NCBI RefSeq assembly: GCF_000526515.1 | Contig: NZ_JAGF01000001.1 | Location: forward strand, 2,914,001 to 2,978,000 | DNA length: 64,000 nucleotides | Reading direction: 5' to 3' | Origin: Cellulomonas sp. KRMCY2 | Lineage (GTDB): Bacteria > Actinomycetota > Actinomycetes > Actinomycetales > Cellulomonadaceae | Shown: piece after piece, positions 52,290 to 62,011 of the stretch | Layout: each line of letters begins with the position of its first letter | Numbering within the stretch: position 1 is the first letter of the stretch | Translations under genes and position numbers: made by a program | Notes under the pieces: model-generated | Databases searched by the model: none | What the model was told of the DNA's origin: nothing | The model's input: only the letters and a program-made list of their open reading frames with translations

Positions 52290-52970
52290 ATGAGCACGAC
52301 CCCTGCCGGGTGGTACCCGGACCCCGAGCGACCTGGTCGGCAGCGCTGGTTCGACGGCACGGTCTGGACGGAGCACGTCCAGCCCGACGGTGCCCCTGCG
52401 CCGGGCCTGCCCGCGGCAGTGGTCGGCTACGGGCCGGCCGGTGGTCCACCCGTCGCCCCCTGGGAGGTGGGTCGCGGCCGGCCGGGGTACGCCCCGCAGC
52501 CGGGTGCCCAGGGGCCGTACGGGCAGCAGCCGTACGGGTTCACGCCGATCTACGTCCCGGCACCTCGCAAGGGCTGGTCGCCGGCCGTCATCGTGCTCGC
52601 CGTCGTCGGCGGGCTCGTCGTGCTCGGGATCCTCGCCGCCATCGCGATCCCGGTCTTCCTGAACCAGCGCAACGACGCGGCCGTCGCCGGTCTCGACTAC
52701 CTGAGCTGCGACGGGATCGCGGCCGATGCCGTGACCTACTCGAACGACGGCACGGACCCGGCTGCGACGCCGCTCGTGGACATCACCGAGATCGAGCTCG
52801 TCGAGGACCTGCGCGAGTCCGCCCAGGTGCCCTTCGGCGCTGCCGAGGAGCTCGTGCTCGACTGCCGTGGTGTCGCGCAGTGGTCTGACGGACTGGTCCA
52901 GCCGATCCGGATCTGGGCAGCGATCGACTCGGAGGTCGAGGTCTGGATCAACTGGCAGGGCGACTACTGA
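52290..52970 (+). CDS. DUF2510 membrane protein with pilin-like helix
   Basis: This 226-residue protein starts with a DUF2510 module (AGWYPDPERPGRQRWFDGT, then VWTEHV), a Pro/Gly/Tyr-rich linker, and one membrane helix (VIVLAVVGGLVVLGILAAI). The helix and the AIPVFLNQRN that follows closely resemble the start of type IV pilins, but the leader peptide is far too long and in a different context. The C-terminal 110 residues are extracytoplasmic, with two cysteines (DYLSCD, VLDCRG) likely forming a disulfide. GAGGAG precedes the ATG at 52290. Its function is unknown. Confidence 0.78.
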   Translation: MSTTPAGWYPDPERPGRQRWFDGTVWTEHVQPDGAPAPGLPAAVVGYGPAGGPPVAPWEVGRGRPGYAPQPGAQGPYGQQPYGFTPIYVPAPRKGWSPAVIVLAVVGGLVVLGILAAIAIPVFLNQRNDAAVAGLDYLSCDGIAADAVTYSNDGTDPAATPLVDITEIELVEDLRESAQVPFGAAEELVLDCRGVAQWSDGLVQPIRIWAAIDSEVEVWINWQGDY

Positions 52971-53073
52971 TCGCGTCCGGCTGGTCACGGCTGGTCACGG
53001 CCGGTCGTCGGCACCCCGTCTCACGGCCGGTCGGCCGCATCCCGCCCGGACCGGGTGTGGCAGGCTACCGGCC

Positions 53074-54066
53074 GTGGACCTCGACGCGTTCTCGGCCGTG
53101 CACGGACCCGCCTGGGCCCGCCTCGACGAGCTGGCCAAGCAGCGGCGGCTCACCGGTGCCGAGAGCGATGAGATCGTCCTGCTCTACCAGGAGGTCGCCA
53201 CGCACCTGTCGACAGTGCGGTCCGTGGCCCCGGACCCGTCGGTCGTCTCGCAGCTCTCCGACGTCCTCGGCCGCGCACGTGCGGCGATCGCCGGCTCGCA
53301 CGACCCGTCGTGGTCGGACGCCGCACGCTTCCTGGTCGTGAGTCTGCCGGCCGCCCTGTACCGGATCCGCTGGTGGACCGTCGTCATCGCGGTGGCCTGC
53401 TGCGCGGTGGCCGTCGTCGCGGGCGCCAACGTGTACTCCGATCCGGCGGCGCAGGCCGCCATGGGTACGCCGAGCCAGCTCGAGGCCTACGCCGAGCAGG
53501 AGTTCGCGAACTACTACACGAACAACCCCGGCCAGAGCTTCGCTGCGCAGGTCTGGACCAACAACGCGTGGATCGCCATGCAGTGCGTCGCCTTCGGCAT
53601 CACGGGCTGGCCGCTGATGGTGCTCTGGCAGAACGCCGTGGGCGTCGGGGCGGCCGGTGGGGTGATGGCGCTGCACGGCGGCCTCGACGTGTTCTTCCAG
53701 CTGATCCTGCCGCACGGCCTGATGGAGCTCACGGCGATCTTCGTCGCGGGCGCCGCCGGTCTGAAGATCTTCTGGACGGTGATCGACCCCGGTGGCCGGC
53801 CGCGCGGCCGTGCGGTGTCCGAGGAGGGCAGGGCGCTGTTCACCGTCGCCCTCGGGCTGGTGGGTGTGCTGGCCGTCTCGGGCCTCGTCGAGGGCTTCGT
53901 GACCCCGTCCGACCTCCCGTGGGGGCTCAAGATCGCGATCGGCACCGTGGTGCTGGCCGCGTTCTGGGCCTACGTGCTCGTCCTCGGTCGGCGCGCGGTG
54001 CTCGGCGGCGAGACCGGGGACCTGCGCGCGGAGCACAACGTCGACCAGCTGCCGATCGCTGCCTGA
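53074..54066 (+). CDS. Stage II sporulation protein M-like membrane protein
   Basis: This 330-residue protein resembles SpoIIM/DUF95 membrane proteins of non-sporulating actinobacteria. It has a soluble N-terminal helical part (residues 1-95), five or six hydrophobic segments, and the conserved NNAWIAMQCVAFGITG and LPHGLMELTAIFVAGAAG stretches. These proteins occur with RDD and MoxR-DUF58 genes and may sit in the same envelope system. The GTG at 53074 follows GGCTACCGGCC without a clear ribosome-binding site. Confidence 0.82.
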   Translation: MDLDAFSAVHGPAWARLDELAKQRRLTGAESDEIVLLYQEVATHLSTVRSVAPDPSVVSQLSDVLGRARAAIAGSHDPSWSDAARFLVVSLPAALYRIRWWTVVIAVACCAVAVVAGANVYSDPAAQAAMGTPSQLEAYAEQEFANYYTNNPGQSFAAQVWTNNAWIAMQCVAFGITGWPLMVLWQNAVGVGAAGGVMALHGGLDVFFQLILPHGLMELTAIFVAGAAGLKIFWTVIDPGGRPRGRAVSEEGRALFTVALGLVGVLAVSGLVEGFVTPSDLPWGLKIAIGTVVLAAFWAYVLVLGRRAVLGGETGDLRAEHNVDQLPIAA

Positions 54067-54101
54067 CCGCCCTGACCGGCTCGTCAGCGGGCCCAGGTCC
54101 G

Positions 54102-55292
54102 TCAGGCCGCGAGTCGCGCGCCGTGGACGTGTGCGTCGTCGGCCATGAGGCGGACGAGCGCCTCGGCCTCGGCGAGCACCGCAGCCCGGTGCTCGCGCAC
54201 CGAGCCCGACGGCTCGAGCGGCGCGACGACCAGCGTCGCGGCCCGGGTGGCCGCGCGACCGGTGCCCTCCCGTGACCGCTCGATCGTCCAGGTCCCGGCC
54301 ACCATGCCGTCGACCAGCACGGTTCCCGGTGAGTAGCCGTTCGGGGTCACCAGCCGACGCCGGTGCTCGTCCGTGACGATGCGCGTCCGGTCCGCGTGGC
54401 TCAGGGTCAGGTTGTCGAAGTCCGGCAGGAACCGCACCGGGGGCGTCTCGGCCGCTGCGGGACGGTGGGCGTCGGGCAGGTCGAACAGCTCCCGGCCGGG
54501 ACGGCCCGACGGGGTCGGTGGGCAGCGGAAGACCACGAGCCCGGGTCGGAGCCGCTCGAGGACCGTGCCCAGCCCGGTCAGGCCGCACCACGCCTGCAGA
54601 TCGGCGACGCTCGCTGGGCCGAAGGCACCGAGATACCGCAGCGCGACCTCCTCGAGCGCCGCGAGCCGCGCGTCCGGGTCGGACAGGTCGACCGGCTCCC
54701 GGCCGAGCCACGCGCGGGTCGTGGTCCAGGTCGTCGCCCCGGACCGGCCCCACAGCCCGCGCGGGGTCACCTGGACCAGCGGCAGGGTTCCCCGGGCCGC
54801 GTAGGCCAGGGCGTGCGCGTCGGTGTCCCAGCGTTGCGCGAGCCGGTTACCCAGGGCGACCGGTGTCATCGGCTCGGACTCGAGGAGGTCGCGAGCCGCG
54901 GCGGCCAGCTCGCCCAGGTCGACCTCGCGCAGCGGCGGTCCGTAGGTGGCGTTCCGCCTCAGGTCACCGGCGAGCAGCGGCTCGATCAGGGCGGGCAGGA
55001 GCAGCGCGTCGTCGGCCGTCACGAGGTGGATGGTGCCGCGCATCACCGCGATCCGGGTGACCGTCCGGTTCGCCATCGCCTCGCTCAGCTCCTCGGGGCC
55101 GAAGCCGGCGAGCCTGCTCCACAGAGCCGGGTAGGGCGACGACGGGTTCTGCGCCTGCAGCCCCACGAGGTGGTGGACCGCCTGGACCGCGGTCAGCGAC
55201 GCACGGGCCAGCAGGTGCTGACGGCTCAGCAGCGCGCGGTTGAGCTCGACGGGCGTCAGCGCGTCGTCGCCGGGACTCGGGCGGGTCACCAC
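54102..55292 (-). CDS. Winged-helix DNA-binding domain protein (HTH_42/AlkX-like)
   Basis: This 396-residue protein matches the winged-helix DNA-binding family of Streptomyces/AlkZ-like type. It has LLARASLTAVQAVHHLVGLQAQNPSSPY at the start, TRIAVMRGTIHLVTADDALL, and the C-terminal NLTLSHADRTRIV. AlkZ relatives excise damaged bases or open crosslinks, with a QxQ pair in the active site; here GLQAQN fits. Which lesion, if any, is open. It is transcribed after the MoxR module but is probably a separate unit. Confidence 0.78.
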   Translation of the reverse strand: MVTRPSPGDDALTPVELNRALLSRQHLLARASLTAVQAVHHLVGLQAQNPSSPYPALWSRLAGFGPEELSEAMANRTVTRIAVMRGTIHLVTADDALLLPALIEPLLAGDLRRNATYGPPLREVDLGELAAAARDLLESEPMTPVALGNRLAQRWDTDAHALAYAARGTLPLVQVTPRGLWGRSGATTWTTTRAWLGREPVDLSDPDARLAALEEVALRYLGAFGPASVADLQAWCGLTGLGTVLERLRPGLVVFRCPPTPSGRPGRELFDLPDAHRPAAAETPPVRFLPDFDNLTLSHADRTRIVTDEHRRRLVTPNGYSPGTVLVDGMVAGTWTIERSREGTGRAATRAATLVVAPLEPSGSVREHRAAVLAEAEALVRLMADDAHVHGARLAA

Positions 55293-55365
55293 GGCGCGAG
55301 GCTACCGGCGCCCGCGGACACGGACCGCCCGGGCGCCCGAGTCGCTCAGCCCAGCAGGCCGGTGC

Positions 55366-55488
55366 TCAGCCCAGCAGGCCGAGGACCGGCAGGAGGAACA
55401 CCGCCACCATCGCGACGGCGATCACGAGCGCGACCGTGCGGACCTGGCGACGTCGCCGCTCGGCTGCTGGGCGGTACGGTCCGGTCAT
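55366..55488 (-). CDS. 40-residue single-span membrane protein
   Basis: This very short gene is easily missed. It reads MTGPYRPAAERRRRQVR, then one hydrophobic helix (VALVIAVAMVAVFLLPVLG) and a two-residue end. The ATG at 55488 is 17 bp after the DUF58 stop, so it looks like the last gene of the MoxR module. An 18-bp duplication around the stop (GCTCAGCCCAGCAGGCCG, twice, 55344-55380) may mark a past slip. A positive-inside anchor with no other domain suggests a small accessory subunit; conservation has not been tested. Confidence 0.55.
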   Translation of the reverse strand: MTGPYRPAAERRRRQVRTVALVIAVAMVAVFLLPVLGLLG

Positions 55489-55505
55489 GGCACCATCCTC
55501 TCGCG

Positions 55506-56798
55506 TCACAGCCGTCCGGCGGCCTTGAGGGCCAGGTAGGTGTCCGCGAGACGGGGTGCCAGGTCGTCGGGCAGGGCGTCGACCACCTCGACCCCACGCT
55601 GCCGCAGCCGCACGGTCACCGCGGCCCGCTCGAGCTCGGTCCGCTCGGCGGCCGCGGCGTCGTAGACGTCCGCCGAGGTCTCCCGCCCGGTGCGCAGCGC
55701 GGCGACCTCGGGGTCGGCGACCGAGGCGAGGACCACCGTGTGGTCCTTCGCCAGCGGCCCGACGACGGGCAGCAGCCCGTTCTCGACGGCCGCCGGCTCG
55801 AGCGCGCTGAGCAGCACGACCAGGGCATGTTGGGAGAGGCGCTGCTGGATCGCCCCGACGACGCCGGGCCAGTCGGTCTCCACGAGGGCCGGCTCGAGCG
55901 GTGCGAGGGCGTCGGCCAGGGCGGGCAGCAGCCGTGGGCCGCTGGCGCCGGCCACCTGGGCGCGGACCCGCCGGTCGAAGGCGATGAGGTCGACGCGATC
56001 GCCCGCACGCGCCGCGAGCGCCGACAGCAGCAGGGCGGCCTCGATCGAGGCGTCGATCCGCGGCAGGTCGCCGATCCGGGCGGCCGACGTGCGCGAGGTG
56101 TCGAGGACGATCATCACGCGTCGGTCCCGCTCGGGTCGCCAGGTGCGGACCACGACCTCCGAGCGCCGTGCCGTCGCGCGCCAGTCGATCGAGCGCACGT
56201 CGTCGCCGATGACGTACTCGCGCAGCGAGTCGAACTCGGTGCCTGCGCCACGGATCTGCACCGCGGTGCGCCCGTCGAGCTCGCGGAGCCGCGCGAGGCG
56301 GCTCGGCAGGTGGCGGCGGGAGGCGAACTCCGGGAGCACCCGCAGGCGTCGCGGCACGGCGAGCGACACCTGCCGGGCGGCGAGGCCCATCGGACCGAAC
56401 GACCGGATCGTGACCCGGTCGGCCAGGCGGTCCCCGCGTCGCGTCGGCACCAGCACCGTCACGACCCGGCGCGACTCACCCGACGGGAGGTCGACCCGAT
56501 GCCGGTTGACGCCCGCCCCCGCCGAGGGCTGCCAGGCGTCGCGAACGAGTGCGCGCAGCCGCCGACCGGACCGGTTGGTCACGGTCAGCGTGCATGCCGT
56601 CCGCTCGGTCAGCCGCACCGACGCCGGGGTCGAGCGGCTCACGGCGACCTGGCGCGGCGACGCTGCGAGCCCGACGTCGATCGCGCACAGCACCGCGACG
56701 AGCAGGGCCCACCCGACCACGACGATCGTCACCGGTAGGAGGAGCACCGGGACGACGCCGAGAGCAGCGAGAACCACAGCCCGCCAGGTGATCGCCAT
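55506..56798 (-). CDS. DUF58 domain protein
   Basis: This 430-residue protein has two N-terminal membrane helices, a Big/CARDB-like beta region, and the DUF58 motif (GTEFDSLREYVIGDDVRSID, WRATAR) followed by a von Willebrand A-like domain with VLDTSRTS in place of the MIDAS. DUF58 proteins work with the MoxR ATPase encoded just in front (20 bp). The ATG at 56798 is preferred over a TTG three bases upstream. Confidence 0.87.
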   Translation of the reverse strand: MAITWRAVVLAALGVVPVLLLPVTIVVVGWALLVAVLCAIDVGLAASPRQVAVSRSTPASVRLTERTACTLTVTNRSGRRLRALVRDAWQPSAGAGVNRHRVDLPSGESRRVVTVLVPTRRGDRLADRVTIRSFGPMGLAARQVSLAVPRRLRVLPEFASRRHLPSRLARLRELDGRTAVQIRGAGTEFDSLREYVIGDDVRSIDWRATARRSEVVVRTWRPERDRRVMIVLDTSRTSAARIGDLPRIDASIEAALLLSALAARAGDRVDLIAFDRRVRAQVAGASGPRLLPALADALAPLEPALVETDWPGVVGAIQQRLSQHALVVLLSALEPAAVENGLLPVVGPLAKDHTVVLASVADPEVAALRTGRETSADVYDAAAAERTELERAAVTVRLRQRGVEVVDALPDDLAPRLADTYLALKAAGRL

Positions 56799-56818
56799 CA
56801 AGTCAGCCGCTCAGCCGG

Positions 56819-57936
<1,118 letters not shown>

Positions 57937-57940
<4 letters not shown>

Positions 57941-59175
57941 GTGCGGTGAACCTCGCTCTCGAGCTTGTCCAGCTGCCGGGCGAGCTGCAGGAGCCCGGCG
58001 TCGTCGATGGGTGGTGGTCCGTACAGCAGGCCGGCGACCTGCTCCGTGCTGTTCCCGGTCGCCCGGGCGAGCGCGTCGATGACGTCGGTGGCCCCCGCAG
58101 ATCGTGGCAGGCCCAGTCGCGCGGCCGCACGTCGTGCCGCGCCCGCCCGCAGTGCGGCGGCCGCGTGACCGCGTGATCGTGAGCGACGGTACAGGCGGCC
58201 CCGGCCGAGCGTCGTCTCGGCCGCGCGGACGGTCACCGGCAGCGGCTCGGTGACGATCCGGCCGAGCGCACGGCCGCGCCACAGGGCGAGCGCGAGCACG
58301 ACGAGCAGGAGCTGGGCCGCCAGCGGGCCGGTCCAGGTGGGCATGAGCTGCCCACCCCCGGCGGAGACCTCCTCGCCGGTGTCGCCCCAGGTCGGCAGGT
58401 ACCACACGAGGTGCTCGTTGCGCCCGAGGGTGCGCAGCAGGAGCGCAGCGTTGCCGTCGTCCGCGAGCCGCGCATTGGTCAGCAGGCCGATGTCGTCCAG
58501 GACGACCAGCCGGCGGCTCCCGTCGTCGAGCACGGCGTAGGCGCTCGCTGCACCGTCGACGGTGGGGAAGCAGGTGACGACGTCGGCCGAGTGCGCCGTC
58601 AGGCCCGACCCGCGGCTCTCGATGCGCTCCGCGGCCCGGGCGTCGGGGTCGGAGCAGTCGGCCTCGGACAGTGCGTAGTCGTAGCTCGTGGCGGTGCTCA
58701 GCGCACCGCCGGAGAGCGCCTCGAGGTGCGCGTACTCGGGTGAGAGGACCACCAGGTCCGCCTCGGTCTCGCCGAGCAGGCGGACCTGGTCGTCGGTCAG
58801 CGGGAAGGTGCCGGCCACCAGCAGCGTGTCGCCGGGCGCGGCCAGAGCCAGGGCCCGGGCGGAGGCCTGAACGAAGTCCACCTCGACGCCCTGGTCGCGC
58901 AGGATCTCCGCCAGGGCCCGGCCACCGAGGTCGGTCGGGTTGTCGGGCGCATAGGCGACGGTGCTCGTCCGTGGCTTCATCACGGCGGCCAGCAGGCCGA
59001 CCAGCACCAGGGTGAGGACGACCGCGACCGGCCAGCGTGCGGCCCGCCAGCGCGATCGTGCCCGGGAGCGCGCCGTCGTGCCGTCCCCCAGGACAGGTGC
59101 GACCTGATCGAGCGTGGCGTAGGGCGACGGTGCCTGGGAGGGCTGGGTCGGCGGCGCGATCGTCGGATGGCTCAT
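57937..59175 (-). CDS. DUF4350 membrane protein
   Basis: This 412-residue protein has a short Pro-rich cytoplasmic start, a first membrane helix (residues 49-66), and an extracytoplasmic domain with GGRALAEILRDQGVEVDF and a Rossmann-like LLVAGTFPLTDDQVRLL. A second helix near 280-300 and a cytoplasmic C-terminus end it. DUF4350 is a standard member of the MoxR-DUF4129 cluster. Its ATG overlaps the DUF4129 stop. Confidence 0.84.
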
Positions 59176-59888
59176 CGCGGCACCGCGAGCCCGTCGGAGC
59201 CGCGACCGGCGGCGGCGGAGCTGACCGGTCGTGCGGCGGCGACCCGTCGGTCGACCTCGCGCAGCCAGGCGTCGTCGTCCGCCGCCGCGGCGGCGTCGCC
59301 GTAGCAGACGTCGTCGAACAGGACGCCGGCGCGGCGCAGGTCGTCGGCGCAGGTCGGAAGGCGCCGGCCGCCGTCCCCGGCCGCCTCGTGCGCGGTCCGC
59401 CCGGGCCGCGGGTCGAGCAGTGCACGGTCCTCGAGCGACCGCAGGACGGCCCGGAAGCGGTCGAGCACGGCCTCGGCCCAGGCGCCCCGGGCCGCGAAGG
59501 CGTCGGCACTGGCGCGGAGCTCGTCGGCGCTGCGGACGTCGTCGACGAAGACCTCGACCGAGCCCCGTCCGGCGCGCCGGGCCCGCCGGACCGGTCCCGC
59601 GACGACGAGCACGACGATCGCACCGAGCACCAGCACGCCGACGACGACGAGGGTCGTGGTCCGCAGGTCGAGGCCGCTCGCGCGGTCACCGACCTTCGCG
59701 AGCTGTTCGAGGACCCAACGGATGGCCCTGGCGAGCAGGCTCTCCCGCTGCTCGTGGTAGATCGGGTCGGCCAGCTCGGTGTGGGCCCAGCGGCGGGCGG
59801 TCTCGGCATCCGGGTCGACCGGGACGTCCGCGAGCACCCTGTGCAGGGCGCCCGGGACGTGGACGAGCCGATCGAGCACCGGGTGCAT
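59172..59888 (-). CDS. DUF4129 membrane protein
   Basis: This 238-residue protein has one membrane helix (residues 78-100), an acidic cytoplasmic domain with the DUF4129 helices (ARGAWAEAVLDRFRAVLRSLED, LLDPRPGRTAHEAA) and ends SDGLAVPR. The first 75 residues would lie outside. It belongs with DUF4350 and MoxR. The ATG at 59888 is one base after the GDPD-type stop codon. Confidence 0.84.
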   Translation of the reverse strand: MHPVLDRLVHVPGALHRVLADVPVDPDAETARRWAHTELADPIYHEQRESLLARAIRWVLEQLAKVGDRASGLDLRTTTLVVVGVLVLGAIVVLVVAGPVRRARRAGRGSVEVFVDDVRSADELRASADAFAARGAWAEAVLDRFRAVLRSLEDRALLDPRPGRTAHEAAGDGGRRLPTCADDLRRAGVLFDDVCYGDAAAAADDDAWLREVDRRVAAARPVSSAAAGRGSDGLAVPR

Positions 59889-59889
59889 C

Positions 59890-61173
59890 TCAGGCCTTGG
59901 CCCCGCCGGCCGCCTCGTTCGCCGCGGCCTCGGCCGCGCGGCTCAGCTCGACGTCGAGGCCTTCCCGCCGCATCCGGGTGTCGATGTAGAGCAGTGCGAC
60001 GACGGCGGCGGTGAACGGCGTGGTCAGCACGGTGGCCACGACCGTGCCGACCGCGGTGATCGCCAGGTAGAGCGGGTCGGTGATGTACGTCATGTCGGTC
60101 ATGCCGTCGGACGTGAACACCATGGCGAGGATGGTGACCGGGCCGATGACCAGGTACGCGACCGTCGAGACCATGAGGTTGGTCAGCAGGTAGATGCCGA
60201 AGAGCCGCCAGAAGGAGCCCTTGGACAGCGCCCAGCCGCGCTTGAAGCCGGCCATCAGCCGCTGGTCCTCGAGCATCAGGGCCGGGGTGGCGAGCAGGGT
60301 CCGCACCGAGATCCAGGCGAGCCACACCAGCATCCCTGCGCCGCCGACGAAGACCACGGCGACTGCGAGGCCGAACTGCTCGATCGCGAACAGCCCGACG
60401 AGTGCGGCGACCCACAGGATCGGGACGGACAGCATCAGCAGGATGACGAGCAGGGTCAGGCCGAGCAGACGCCAGAGCTGGGGCCGGGCGCGTGCCCACG
60501 CGTCCCCGAGCGAGACCTGCTGGCCGATCACGGAGCGGCTCACCGAGATGATCAGGAGGCCGGTCAGCATCGTGGTCACGACCAGTGTCAGGATCCCGGC
60601 GAGGACCTGCCCGGACCAGATCCCGGCGAAGTCGCCGAGGACCTGCTCGGCCTCCGCGTCGGTCGGCACACCCATCGCGTCGGCGCTCATCAGGTCGGCG
60701 AACGGGCCGAGGCTGTACCACTGCACGACGGTCTGGATCAGCACCGAGATGGTCACGACGACGGCGCTCACGCCGAACATCACGCGCGGGTTGGCGCGGA
60801 TCGACCGGAAGCCGCCGTCGAAGATCTCACCGAGGCTCAGCGGGCGCAGCGGCACGATGCCACGCTGCACGGGGGCGGGACGGTAGCCGCTCGGTGCCCC
60901 GTACTGGGGCTGCCCGTACTGCGGTTGCCCGTACTGGGGCTGCCCGTACTGGGGCTGCCCGTGCTGCGGTTGCCCGTGCTGCGGTTGCCCGTGCTGCGGT
61001 TGCCCGTACTGGCTGCCGGCGTACCCGCCGGGCGGTGCGACCGGCGGTGGGCCCTGGCCGTAGCCGGGCGCCTGGCCGTACCCCGGGCCCCAGCCCGCAG
61101 GCGCAGCCGGCGGCGCAGGAGGTGCCGGCGGGCCCGCTGGGGACGTGCCGTTGTCCTGGTTCGGTTCGCTCAC
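59890..61173 (-). CDS. Glycerophosphodiester phosphodiesterase membrane-domain protein
   Basis: This 427-residue protein starts with a Pro/Gly/Tyr/Gln-rich tail with seven or eight GQPQ(Y/H) repeats (encoded by a 15-bp tandem repeat), then a GPDPase-membrane domain with about six helices ([36 protein letters not shown]). No phosphodiesterase catalytic domain is present. It heads the MoxR module, so it is likely an envelope scaffold. The GTG at 61173 after AGGGCAG is preferred. It is divergent from mtrA. Confidence 0.82.
   Translation of the reverse strand: MSEPNQDNGTSPAGPPAPPAPPAAPAGWGPGYGQAPGYGQGPPPVAPPGGYAGSQYGQPQHGQPQHGQPQHGQPQYGQPQYGQPQYGQPQYGAPSGYRPAPVQRGIVPLRPLSLGEIFDGGFRSIRANPRVMFGVSAVVVTISVLIQTVVQWYSLGPFADLMSADAMGVPTDAEAEQVLGDFAGIWSGQVLAGILTLVVTTMLTGLLIISVSRSVIGQQVSLGDAWARARPQLWRLLGLTLLVILLMLSVPILWVAALVGLFAIEQFGLAVAVVFVGGAGMLVWLAWISVRTLLATPALMLEDQRLMAGFKRGWALSKGSFWRLFGIYLLTNLMVSTVAYLVIGPVTILAMVFTSDGMTDMTYITDPLYLAITAVGTVVATVLTTPFTAAVVALLYIDTRMRREGLDVELSRAAEAAANEAAGGAKA
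60901..61005 (-). repeat. 15-bp tandem repeat coding for GQPQ(Y/H) units
   Basis: Seven full 15-bp units (GTACTGGGGCTGCCC and one- to three-base variants) follow each other in the GDPD-type gene. They code for Gly-Gln-Pro-Gln-(Tyr/His) and are a likely place for unit-number changes. The unit is a multiple of three, so changes would keep the frame. Confidence 0.85.
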
Positions 61174-61294
61174 TTCTGCCCTGCACTCCCTGCGGCCACG
61201 GTCCACGGCTCACGCGCGCCCATCGTGCCATGTACGGGCCTGCACCGGGGCGGCCACGGCGCCGTGTGCGCAGTCGCCGTCGCGGGATGACACG

Positions 61295-61987
61295 ATGGGT
61301 CACATGAAGGGTCGCATCCTGGTGGTCGACGACGACGTCGCGTTGGCCGAGATGATCGGCATCGTCCTGCGCTCCGAGGGCTTCGAGCCCCTGTTCTGCG
61401 CGCACGGTGACGACGCCATCGGCGCGTTCCGTGCCGGGCAGCCTGATCTTGTGCTGCTCGACCTGATGCTGCCCGGCAAGGACGGCACCGAGATCTGCCG
61501 CCTGATCCGCGCGGAGTCCGGCGTCCCGATCGTGATGCTGACGGCCAAGAGCGACACGGTCGACGTGGTCCTGGGGCTCGAGTCCGGCGCGGACGACTAC
61601 ATCTCGAAGCCGTTCAAGCCGAAGGAGCTCATCGCCAGGGTCCGGGCCCGGCTGCGCCGTACGGATGAACCGACGCCCGAGCACCTGACGATCGGTGACC
61701 TCGAGGTCGACGTCACGGGCCACCGGGTGACCCGGGACGACGAGCTCATCCCGCTGACGCCGCTCGAGTTCGACCTGCTGGTCGCCCTGGCCCGGAAGCC
61801 GTGGCAGGTCTTCACCCGCGAGGTGCTCCTCGAGCGGGTGTGGGGCTACCGGCACGCCGCCGACACCCGCCTGGTCAACGTGCACGTGCAGCGGCTGCGG
61901 TCGAAGATCGAGCACGACCCGGAGCACCCCGAGATCGTCGTGACGGTGCGTGGGGTCGGCTACAAGGCGGGCACCGAGTCGCCGTGA
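61295..61987 (+). CDS. mtrA: MtrA response regulator
   Basis: This 230-residue OmpR-type regulator has D56 as phosphorylation site in VLLDLMLPG, K105 in SKPF, and a C-terminal winged helix (LTPLEFDLLVALARKPWQVF, VNVHVQRLRSKIE). It matches MtrA closely, including the VVLGLESGADDYI stretch. MtrA controls cell-wall and division genes. The ATG at 61295 gives MGHMKGRILVV, like M. tuberculosis MDTMRQRILVV; an ATG at 61304 is possible. Confidence 0.94.
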   Translation: MGHMKGRILVVDDDVALAEMIGIVLRSEGFEPLFCAHGDDAIGAFRAGQPDLVLLDLMLPGKDGTEICRLIRAESGVPIVMLTAKSDTVDVVLGLESGADDYISKPFKPKELIARVRARLRRTDEPTPEHLTIGDLEVDVTGHRVTRDDELIPLTPLEFDLLVALARKPWQVFTREVLLERVWGYRHAADTRLVNVHVQRLRSKIEHDPEHPEIVVTVRGVGYKAGTESP

Positions 61988-62011
61988 GGTGCCGCACGTC
62001 ATGACCGCGGG

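Noticed and set aside
60901-61005. A CRISPR-like array
   Set aside because: The repeats have no spacers and lie in a coding frame (GQPQ units).
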